Of a DNA stretch of 64,000 nucleotides, positions 28,090-35,292 are shown piece by piece; within the stretch, counting starts at the first letter, position 1, and the number at the start of each line of letters is the position of its first letter. The position numbers and the translations under genes were made by a program. The stretch is taken from the NCBI GenBank assembly GCA_947642745.1, contig CANRTU010000005.1:1-64000 (forward strand). Direction: 5' to 3'. This stretch comes from an uncultured Eubacterium sp. (GTDB lineage: Bacteria; Bacillota; Clostridia; Lachnospirales; Lachnospiraceae). Below the pieces are notes generated by a model. It was given only the letters and a program-made list of their open reading frames with translations. It had not been told where the DNA came from and did no database searches.

Positions 28090-28651
28090 AGTGTTATTTA
28101 CTACAATTGGTTATATAGAATGGCGGAAGGGTCAGGATATTTTGATTGATGCCATTGAGGGAATTCCGGATAAAATACTGGAAGAATGTGAATTTCTGCT
28201 TATTGGTCAGGATTGTTCCTGTATAGCCCGCAAATTGAAAGAACGGGTAACGGAAATGCGGGGAATTACAATAGCCGGGACGGTCAGCAGAGAGGAAATA
28301 CACAGGATTCTGGATGCTACTGATGTGCTGATCTGTCCATCACGTGAAGATCCAATGCCCACAGTTTGTGCGGAAGCCATGATGCATCGTGTGCCATGTA
28401 TGGTGTCAGATGCTGTCGGGACAGCGGAGTATATTTCCAATTATGTCAACGGGCTGGTTTTTAAAAGCGAAGATGCGGATGGACTGAGGGAACAGATTTT
28501 GTGGTGCGTTGAATTCAGGGATGCACTTAAGCAAATGGGAAATGAAGCTCATAAGGTATATGAGGACAATTTTTCCATAGCTGCTTTTGAAAAAAATTTA
28601 ATTTCATACGTAAATGAAATGATGTCAATGGCGGGAGATATGAGAAAATGA
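28079..28651 (+). CDS. C-terminal (donor-binding) half of the split GT4 glycosyltransferase
   Basis: A 190-residue frame from ATG 28079, which has GGAG six bases upstream inside the preceding gene (an in-frame ATG at 28067 lacks a site). It carries the GT4 donor lobe: LFTTIGYIEWRKGQDILIDA, LLIGQDC, and CPSREDPMPTVCAEAM with the E-x7-E-like motif. Alone it would lack the acceptor lobe, so it must pair with the upstream product or be the remnant of a broken gene. The 11-base overlap would allow coupled translation. Confidence 0.7.
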   Translation: MKSKVLFTTIGYIEWRKGQDILIDAIEGIPDKILEECEFLLIGQDCSCIARKLKERVTEMRGITIAGTVSREEIHRILDATDVLICPSREDPMPTVCAEAMMHRVPCMVSDAVGTAEYISNYVNGLVFKSEDADGLREQILWCVEFRDALKQMGNEAHKVYEDNFSIAAFEKNLISYVNEMMSMAGDMRK

Positions 28652-30693
28652 GCGACATTAGAGATATACTGGAAAAGTATCAGAATGAAAAAATGGCACT
28701 CTATGGCCTTGGCACTGAGACGAAACGGTTTCTGGATGAATGCGGGCCGGATGTGTCTGTTCTGGGCCTGCTGGATGGTTACCTGGAAGAGGGAGAAATA
28801 TTTGGATATCCTGTAATATCTGTTTCTGAAGCGGTAAACAGAGGTGTCCGGCTGATTATTGTAATCGCCAGACCCGGTTCCTGTAAAGTCATTGCCAGAC
28901 GGATTGGCGTGTTTTGCCTTCAGAATAATATAGCGCTCTATGATATAAGAGGGCGGAATTTATTAGAAAACAAAAATACTACATATGATTTTAGCTGTCT
29001 GAATGGGATGACAAAGCAGAGTCTTCAGGAACGAATAGATTCTGTGGATGTCGTAAGTTTTGATCTTTTTGATACGCTGATTACACGAAAAGTCCGTTTT
29101 TATACAGATATTTTTGAGCTTTTAGACTGCAGGCTGCGTGAGAAAGGAATTTATATACCTGATTTTCATCGTGTCCGGCTATATGCAGAGAAAGAACTTT
29201 CCAGAGATCATGCGCCGGGGCTGGTACAGATTTATGAGTATCTGCTCAGGAAAACAGGAGGCAATTTTATAACTGCCAGGGAACTGGCAGAGCAGGAGTG
29301 GGATGTGGATAAATCTGTCTTTCTTGCCAGAGAAAGCATGTGTGATATTTTACGAAAAACAGTTGATTCAGGAAAGAAAGTTGTTCTTACAACAGACAGC
29401 TATTATTCGGATAGTCAGATAAAAGAGATTCTGGAGAGATTCCGGTTAACCGGATGTGATGATATTATTATTTCGAGTGAATATGGAGCTTCAAAAACAA
29501 ATGGTTTGTTTAAAATATTGCGGAATAAATATAAAAACAATAATATCTTACATATCGGGGATGATGAAGTTGCGGATGTAGAGATGGCTGCTGTACATGA
29601 GATAGAAACATACCGGATTTACAGTGGAGAGGATTTATTTGAGGCTATGTGCGGGCTGGAAATGGAGCATAATATTTCAACGCTTTCTGACAGACTGAAG
29701 ACAGGGATGTTTATTTCCAGAATATTTAACAATCCATTTTGTTTTGAAAAAGAAAAAAGTGTTTTTTCAATAACAAATGCTTTTGAAGCTGGCTATCTGC
29801 TATGTGCGCCAATTATTACCGACTTTGTTTTGTGGCTGAAGGAAAAAACAGATGTTCAGGATTATAGACAGGTGCTATTCTGCGCCAGGGACGGATATCT
29901 TGTGGGAAAACTATTCAGGAAGGTTTCATCGGAAATAATTTCAACATATTTTCTGGCATCCCGGACAGCAGCCATACGGTCTGGGGTGGAAAATGAAAGG
30001 GATATTGCATATGTTGAGAGCATGAAATACTCAGGAACAGCAGAAGAAGCCCTGAAAATACGCTTTGGGATTGAAGCATGTGGTCTGGAAAGCACGGAGT
30101 GGAATAAAGAAATTCTGGTAAAGGCAGGCATTCAGCGTAGTAATTATCAAAAATATATAAAAAAACTTTGTATTCACAAGGGAAATATAGCAATGTTTGA
30201 TTTTGTTGCCAAGGGCACCACGCAGATGTATCTGCAAAAACTTTTTCCACAACATATGAAAGGATTTTACTTTTTGCAGCTGGAACCTGAATTTATGGAG
30301 GATAAAGGGCTTGATATTCAGCCTTTTTATTCAGAAGAAGAAAAGGATACAAGTGTTATTTTTGATAACTATTATATTCTCGAAGCAGTGCTTACATCAC
30401 CATACCCACAGATACAGGGATTTGATGATAATGGAAATCCAGTCTTTGCGGCTGAAACGAGAAGTAAGAAAGACGTCAGGTGCATTGAAAGGGTTCAGGA
30501 GGGAATATGTACTTATTTTGAAGAATATCTGGATATTTTGCCGGAAATGGCACGTGATAAAAATAAAAAGCTTGGTGAGATGTTTTTATCATATATCACT
30601 AAATTGCGGATTACAGATGAGGATTTTCTTGCGTTGAAAGTAGAGGATCCTTTTTTTGGCAGGATGACTGATATGAAAGATGTGATCAGATAA
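28648..30693 (+). CDS. HAD-like multidomain protein with N-terminal Rossmann-like module
   Basis: A 681-residue protein. N-terminal module (MALYGLGTETKRFLDEC, GLLDGYLEEGEIFGYPVI, 15-110), then a HAD hydrolase-like domain with motif I FDLFDTLITR (DxxxT form), motif II LTTDSYYSD, a conserved Lys in YGASKTNGLF, and motif IV HIGDDEVADVEMA. The C-terminal ~330 residues contain FCARDGYLVGKLF and are shared by large HAD proteins of glycan loci. It could be a phosphatase or a transferase; the role is undetermined. Starts with ATGA overlap. Confidence 0.7.
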   Translation: MSDIRDILEKYQNEKMALYGLGTETKRFLDECGPDVSVLGLLDGYLEEGEIFGYPVISVSEAVNRGVRLIIVIARPGSCKVIARRIGVFCLQNNIALYDIRGRNLLENKNTTYDFSCLNGMTKQSLQERIDSVDVVSFDLFDTLITRKVRFYTDIFELLDCRLREKGIYIPDFHRVRLYAEKELSRDHAPGLVQIYEYLLRKTGGNFITARELAEQEWDVDKSVFLARESMCDILRKTVDSGKKVVLTTDSYYSDSQIKEILERFRLTGCDDIIISSEYGASKTNGLFKILRNKYKNNNILHIGDDEVADVEMAAVHEIETYRIYSGEDLFEAMCGLEMEHNISTLSDRLKTGMFISRIFNNPFCFEKEKSVFSITNAFEAGYLLCAPIITDFVLWLKEKTDVQDYRQVLFCARDGYLVGKLFRKVSSEIISTYFLASRTAAIRSGVENERDIAYVESMKYSGTAEEALKIRFGIEACGLESTEWNKEILVKAGIQRSNYQKYIKKLCIHKGNIAMFDFVAKGTTQMYLQKLFPQHMKGFYFLQLEPEFMEDKGLDIQPFYSEEEKDTSVIFDNYYILEAVLTSPYPQIQGFDDNGNPVFAAETRSKKDVRCIERVQEGICTYFEEYLDILPEMARDKNKKLGEMFLSYITKLRITDEDFLALKVEDPFFGRMTDMKDVIR

Positions 30694-30761
30694 TCAATAC
30701 GGGGAGTAATCGCTGACAAATATCGTATCCTGTACAACAATAAATGACGGAGAATACTATA

Positions 30762-31424
30762 ATGAAGTTTGAATTAACAGCATCCATGATGTGCGCCAAC
30801 TATGGAAATCTTGAGAAAGAAGTAAGGGAGCTTGAGGAAGGCGGGATTGATTCATATCACATAGATATTATGGACGGGCGCTATGTTCCCAATTATGCCA
30901 TGGGCCTCCATGATATGAAATATATAGCGGGCGCCACCAAAAAACCGCTGGATGTTCACCTGATGGTTGAGCATCCCAATAATCATATTGGCCTTTTTCT
31001 GAATAATCTTAGAGAAGGAGATACTGTATATATTCATCCGGAGGCGGAATATCATCCGTCTACCACATTACAGGCGATTATTGATGCCGGAATGATTCCT
31101 GGCATTGCGGTTAATCCCGGTACATCTGTTGAAAATGTTTTTGAACTGTTGAGAATTGTGAAAAAAGTTCTTGTCATGTCAGTCAATCCAGGCAATGCTG
31201 GTCAGATGTTTTTGCCCTATGTAGGAAAAAAGATAACAAAACTTCTTTCAATAAAAGATGATATGCATTTTGAGCTATACTGGGATGGTGCGTGCAGTGC
31301 GAACCGTATCAGAGAGTTTGCGCCAAAAGGAGTGAGAGGCTTTGTACTTGGAACAACACTCTTATTTGGTAAAGAACAGCCATACGGAGTGACTTTGCAA
31401 AATATACGGGAGTTAAAATTTTAA
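30762..31424 (+). CDS. Ribulose-phosphate 3-epimerase family protein
   Basis: A 220-residue TIM barrel from ATG 30762 with GGAG nine bases ahead. Catalytic and metal residues are visible: SYHIDIMDGRYVPNYAMG, LDVHLMVEHP, SVNPGNAGQMF and the second acid in YWDGACSANRI (normally VDGG). The active-site WDGA and GTTLLF endings deviate from housekeeping Rpe, so a specialised ketose or aldose phosphate epimerase serving this locus (for example pentose or allulose phosphate) is more likely than the pentose phosphate enzyme. Confidence 0.78.
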   Translation: MKFELTASMMCANYGNLEKEVRELEEGGIDSYHIDIMDGRYVPNYAMGLHDMKYIAGATKKPLDVHLMVEHPNNHIGLFLNNLREGDTVYIHPEAEYHPSTTLQAIIDAGMIPGIAVNPGTSVENVFELLRIVKKVLVMSVNPGNAGQMFLPYVGKKITKLLSIKDDMHFELYWDGACSANRIREFAPKGVRGFVLGTTLLFGKEQPYGVTLQNIRELKF

Positions 31425-31531
31425 TAGAAAGACGATTATGAAACAGATCAACAGGCAGGTACACAACAGAATATGGATAAATATAAGGCATGTATATAAA
31501 TGGCATAATCAGAAGGGATGGTTATATTTGA

Positions 31532-32424
31532 ATGAAAATTGGATATTTTGGAGATGGATTGTGGGCCCGTAAGGCGTTTGAAAAAATTATTTCTGATGAT
31601 TCCCTGGAGATTGTATTTGTGGCAGTCCGTTATCAAAAACCAGACGCAGTATTAATGAAAATGTCAGAAGAATATCAGGTACCTGTTGAATTATGCAGAA
31701 ATATAAATACAAAGGAATTTGTGGATAAAGTAAAACAGTATCAGGCGGATCTGTTTGTATCCATGTCCTTTGATCAGATATTTAAGAAAGACATTATAGA
31801 AATTCCGCCACTCAAAACTATAAGCTGCCATGCAGGCAGGCTGCCGTTTTACCGTGGAAGGAATGTTTTGAACTGGGTACTGATTAATGACGAAAAAGAG
31901 TTCGGGATAACAGTGCACTATGTGGATGAGGGGATTGATACAGGTGATATTATATTGCAAAGAACATATCCGATTACAGACGAAGATGATTATAAATCGC
32001 TATTAGAGCAGGCGTATACTGGATGTGCGGAGATTCTGTACGATGCATTGAAGATCATACAAAACGGCGGGGGGGGAACGTCCCACAAAAAAATATTGAT
32101 CCGGTCGGCATGTATTGCGGAATGCGCAAAAGCGGCGATGAGATAACCGACTGAAACCAGACAAGCAGGGAGCTGTTTAATTTTATTCGGGCGCTCTGTC
32201 TCCCGGGACCTCAGGCGGTATCCTGGATTGATGGTTCTAAAATTTGCATTAATAAAGCACGTATGGTAACAGGCGCTCATGTGTATAAAAACATTCCAGG
32301 CCAGGTTATTGGCAGAACAGAGGCAGGGTTCCTGGTCAAAACGAAAGACACAATGCTGGAAATCATAGAATATGACTATGATGGAAAAATTAAAATAGGG
32401 GACAGGCTGACAAATCATACATAA
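31532..32424 (+). pseudogene. Methionyl-tRNA formyltransferase-like sugar formyltransferase, inactivated
   Basis: The first frame (31532-32146) encodes the formyltransferase domain (MKIGYFGDGLWARKAFEKI, CHAGRLPFYRGRNVLNW, with the His and the Asp in VDEGIDTGDI) but leaves frame after the G8 tract 32069-32076. With seven G the frame reads on as PQKNIDPVGMYCGM. It then meets TGA at 32152-32154, where homologues have Trp, and continues with NQTSRELFNFIRALCLPGPQ to TAA 32422-32424, the OB-like C-terminal domain. Two lesions make this a pseudogene. The intact enzyme would have N-formylated an amino sugar. Confidence 0.82.
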
Positions 32425-32518
32425 AATATATTTGATCATTATAACAAGGGATGAAATTCATGTGGAAGCTGGATATTAAGGATAGAAAATCCGATAATAG
32501 AAAAATCTGATGATAAAA

Positions 32519-32610
32519 CGTCCTGGTACAGGAATAAAGGAAATGGGCCGGATAAATTCCCAGTCTGGTCACGCAGCCAGAACGGGGATCTGCCGGACTC
32601 CTGACTGTAA
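32519..32610 (+). ncRNA. Possible degenerate cobalamin-riboswitch-like element
   Basis: Words resembling the 5' part and core of cobalamin riboswitches appear in order: CCTGGTACAGG (32522-32532), AAAGGAAA, GATAAATTCC and GGTCACGC, with short self-complementary arms (TCTGG/CCAGA, CAGGA/TCCTG). The usual 3' B12 box is not in the expected orientation and no target gene follows, so it may be a remnant or a chance match. Confidence 0.22.
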
Positions 32611-32636
32611 AAAAATTTGAAATACTTGCGGAGATG

Positions 32637-32672
32637 AGGTCTTCTATGATAACTTTAAATCATAGGAGGCCT
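32637..32672 (+). other. Hairpin enclosing an AGGAGG motif
   Basis: A 14-bp stem with two G-T pairs (AGGTCTTCTATGAT / ATCATAGGAGGCCT) and an 8-base loop. No T tract follows and no start codon lies at a useful distance, so neither termination nor translational control is proven. Confidence 0.45.
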
Positions 32673-32777
32673 TAAATTATAGTAAACAGAAAACCGTCTG
32701 GCTATGTTCGTAGTAAATATGATGATTCAGTGTGCATGTCTTCTTTGATTTCTAAATAAAATCCTGAAAAGTACCTG

Positions 32778-32824
32778 TTGACAAACATGTTATGCGGCTG
32801 TATAATAAGTTATACAATTGTATA
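32778..32824 (+). promoter_or_regulatory. blaI promoter with overlapping operator
   Basis: TTGACA (32778-32783), 17 bases, TATAAT (32801-32806): a consensus vegetative promoter. The palindrome TATACAATTGTATA (32811-32824) sits over the expected transcription start and contains the TACA/TGTA core bound by BlaI/MecI repressors, consistent with autorepression. Confidence 0.8.
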
Positions 32825-32850
32825 GCCAAGAGAAAGGAGCAACAATATCC

Positions 32851-33237
32851 ATGGATAAAATTATTAAAAACCTGGGCGAAGCCGAGCTGGAGATTATGCA
32901 GGTAATCTGGAACGCCGGCAAACCTGTCACATCTAATTATATTTTAAAAGAATTACAGGAACTGAGAAAGTGGCCCCTGTCTACCCTGATGACTTCCCTT
33001 ACACGTATGGAGAAAAAAGGTTTTGTCACCTGTGACCGTACGTCGGGTACAAACCTGTATTCGGCCATTGTGGCGGAAAATGACTACAAAGCAAAAGAAG
33101 GCCGGCATTTTCTGAAAAAGCTGTATAACAATTCAGTACAGAATATGATCGCTAATCTGTACAGTAATAAAGTCATTGCGCCGTCCGATGTGGAAGACCT
33201 GCGGAAGTATCTGGATGAACTGGAGGAAAATCAGTGA
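32851..33237 (+). CDS. blaI: BlaI/MecI/CopY-family repressor
   Basis: A 128-residue winged-helix repressor starting at ATG 32851 behind AAAGGAG. GEAELEIMQVIWNAGKPVTS and LSTLMTSLTRMEKKGFVTCDR are the helix-turn-helix and wing of the BlaI family; the C-terminal helices dimerise. The operator at its promoter fits. In this family the repressor is normally cleaved or released through the membrane metalloprotease BlaR1; here the partner gene is defective, so control may be constitutive or use another signal. Overlaps the next gene by four bases. Confidence 0.87.
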   Translation: MDKIIKNLGEAELEIMQVIWNAGKPVTSNYILKELQELRKWPLSTLMTSLTRMEKKGFVTCDRTSGTNLYSAIVAENDYKAKEGRHFLKKLYNNSVQNMIANLYSNKVIAPSDVEDLRKYLDELEENQ

Positions 33238-34010
33238 TAATAATAAGAAATTTATTCTTGTCATTTTTCGGATTATCAGTTTCAGCCAGTCTGGTAATTC
33301 TGCCATTACTGGCAGTCAGGCCGGCGTTAAACAGGCGGTACGCCTCCGGGTGGATGCATATCATCTGGATGTTGCTGGCTGTGCGGCTGGCGCTTCCGGT
33401 TCATCTGCCTGTGGGCGTCTTACAGACGTCTGGTAAATTTCTGGCGGACAGCCTGGGACTGGATGCGTTCCAGATACCGGAAAAGCTGGTGACGCCCCTT
33501 TCTGTCTGGCCGTCCGGACAAAAGGGATCCAGAGAGACAGAGTCCGGTCTGGATGGAACGGCATCCCGTGGAAAACAGCCGGATCAGGGCGGTGAAAGAT
33601 CCGCCGAAGGCGTATCCCGTACAGGGCAGGAGACAGCATATACGCCGTTGTCCGGCTCAGACCAGGATGCGGCTTCCATACAGGCTTTCCATGCTGCGCC
33701 GGTTATACCGGATGTCTTATCAGATACCACGGGATCATCTGCTGTGAAGCCGGTACCGGGACGGGCAGGGCAGATATCCGGGACGGCAGACCGGGGAGTC
33801 CGGATGACAATACTGGATCTGATCTCCCTGCTGTGGTTTTCCGTGGCCGTTTTATTTCTGATGATTCACATCTGCAGTTACCTGCATTTCAGACGGCAGG
33901 TTATCAGTCTGGGGAAGCGTCCGGAGGACACGGACGGACAGACAGGGGCGCTTCTGGACGTTCTGTGGAAAGAGCTGGGGATACGGCGCGGTCTGACAGT
34001 ACCGCATTAA
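33234..34010 (+). CDS. Truncated BlaR1/MecR1-like (M56) membrane protein
   Basis: A 258-residue protein with membrane segments at about 3-27, 40-58 and 188-212, separated by a long Ser/Gly/Gln-rich loop. It ends KELGIRRGLTVPH, the point where M56 proteins continue to the HExxH metalloprotease core, which is absent. The alternate frame at 34010-34066 (DSLTTYFYGGKD) resembles the C-terminal end of an M56 domain and leads into the next gene. An internal deletion plus frame change in one ancestral blaR1 explains both. As it stands it cannot be a protease. Confidence 0.72.
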   Translation: MIIIRNLFLSFFGLSVSASLVILPLLAVRPALNRRYASGWMHIIWMLLAVRLALPVHLPVGVLQTSGKFLADSLGLDAFQIPEKLVTPLSVWPSGQKGSRETESGLDGTASRGKQPDQGGERSAEGVSRTGQETAYTPLSGSDQDAASIQAFHAAPVIPDVLSDTTGSSAVKPVPGRAGQISGTADRGVRMTILDLISLLWFSVAVLFLMIHICSYLHFRRQVISLGKRPEDTDGQTGALLDVLWKELGIRRGLTVPH

Positions 34011-34066
34011 ACCGCCAGTGCCGGCAGACGGATTCACTGACCACATATTTTTATGGAGGGAAAGAC

Positions 34067-34963
34067 ATGATGAAACGAAGGTTAAAACATATATTATCAG
34101 ACCATTCTAAGAAAAACGGTATGCTGTTAGCGGCAGGTACCATTGCCGCTGCCCTGGCATTTGGAATGCCGGCGTCGTATCTGGTATCCGGGCAGCAGGC
34201 TGTGGCGTCCGTCCAAAAGACAGTGGCGGAGGATATATCCGGGACCACGACAGACCACCAGGCGTCGGTAACCGGAGTATCATCCGGTAAGAAAGCTTCG
34301 GGGCTGCCTGAAATAGTCTGCCGCAATAGTAAAAATACGAAACTGACCGCAGACGCAAAAAAAGTCAGAAACGTTGTAAAAGCTTTCGCAGGGGCATATT
34401 TTGGAAAAGACGCTTCTGGCATCCGTGGACTTTTGACAGACAGTAGTTCCGGTAATGTTTTCGTATATCAGGGTGCGGCTGACAAAGTGCCGCATGTAGT
34501 TATCACAGGCTACGACCAGATAAATGGCGTATACTGTTACACATCCCTTACGTATTATAAAAATGCGAAAAAGACTGGGAAGCAGAATCTGGAAATCGCT
34601 CTGATAAAGACCGGGAAAAAATGGCGGATTACGTCTTATGGCCTTTTATCAAAAGATGCGCAGAATATTAAAAAGATGCTGACAGGCTTTATCAGTGCGT
34701 ATTTTGACGGCAGTGCGGACCGTATACAGCCGTATCTGGCAGACACATATGCCGAAGATGTAAAGACTTTTGAAGGAGCAAAGGACCAGGTAACCGTTGT
34801 GGCCATCAAAGGACTGCAGCAGACAGGAAAGAAAAAAGCCGGAGATACATGCGAGGTTTCTGTGGAATATCAGGAAGGCGGCGGTTCGTATCAGTATCTG
34901 ACCGTTACTGTTGTAAAACAGGCGGACGGCTGGAAAGTAGCTTTTTATGGGGTTGAAATGTAA
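34067..34963 (+). CDS. Membrane-anchored protein with two repeated extracellular domains
   Basis: A 298-residue protein from ATG 34067 (GGAGGG six bases ahead). A basic start and one hydrophobic segment (about 20-38) anchor it; a linker follows. Two related NTF2-like domains cover about 100-190 and 195-298, each with VVKAF/MLTGF-type helices, an AYF motif and a final KKWRITSYG or DGWKVAFYG strand. MMKRRLKHIL looks like the tail of BlaR1-type M56 proteins, so this may be the sensor half of the split blaR1. Ligand unknown. A terminator follows. Confidence 0.65.
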   Translation: MMKRRLKHILSDHSKKNGMLLAAGTIAAALAFGMPASYLVSGQQAVASVQKTVAEDISGTTTDHQASVTGVSSGKKASGLPEIVCRNSKNTKLTADAKKVRNVVKAFAGAYFGKDASGIRGLLTDSSSGNVFVYQGAADKVPHVVITGYDQINGVYCYTSLTYYKNAKKTGKQNLEIALIKTGKKWRITSYGLLSKDAQNIKKMLTGFISAYFDGSADRIQPYLADTYAEDVKTFEGAKDQVTVVAIKGLQQTGKKKAGDTCEVSVEYQEGGGSYQYLTVTVVKQADGWKVAFYGVEM

Positions 34964-34971
34964 GTGTAAGG

Positions 34972-35004
34972 CAGGACTGGCAGAATGGACCGGTCCTGTT
35001 TTTT
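34972..35004 (+). terminator. Rho-independent terminator after the blaI operon
   Basis: CAGGACTGG and CCGGTCCTG pair around a 9-base loop and are followed by six T (34999-35004). Confidence 0.85.
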
Positions 35005-35115
35005 GTCTTATAGGAAAGAGCGGCCTATAAGATAAAAACCCTCCGGGAGGATCGCCATGCGGCGGAAGGGAAAATGCTGCAGAGGCAGCCCGCCGCAGGC
35101 GGAGTATCCGGCCAT
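34996..35115. repeat. Terminator-linked intergenic repeat, copy 1
   Basis: Starts with the terminator T run, then an inverted repeat (CTTATAGG ... CCTATAAG), then AAAACCCTCCGGGAGGATCGC and a GC-rich part with GCCGCAGGCGGAGTATCCGG. Nearly the same sequence follows the terminators at 38651 and, more divergently, 53831. It occupies most of the gene-free stretch before the alpha-galactosidase gene. Confidence 0.7.
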
Positions 35116-35292
35116 TTTATAAAATGAAACATTTTGCCTGTATATGGAAACAAAAATACCTCCCTTTTCTGGAAGAACCGGGTATAATAATACATACTGA
35201 GATACTATACAGACTCCTGGCCGCAGGCGGTACGGGACAGCTGCGCAGGGGGCAGGCTAAAGCCGGATGGTTCCGGCGGAAAGAGAGGAATA

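Larger units (their letters stand above)
32425..32777. other. Gene-free junction between glycan locus and blaI
   Basis: About 350 bases with no supported gene. It holds a possible structured RNA (32519-32610) and a hairpin (32637-32672), and marks the point where base composition rises to the right. Confidence 0.5.

Noticed and set aside
31438-31572. 44-codon frame upstream of the formyltransferase
   Set aside because: No good ribosome binding site, Trp-rich random composition and overlap with the better-supported gene start.
32069-32076. G8 tract as an active phase-variation switch
   Set aside because: Changing the tract to G7 would not restore the gene because of the TGA at 32152; only a past role is possible.
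33833-34066. Long upstream extension of the membrane-anchored protein frame
   Set aside because: Overlaps the BlaR1-like frame; only its last ~20 codons resemble an M56 tail, and ATG 34067 has the ribosome binding site.
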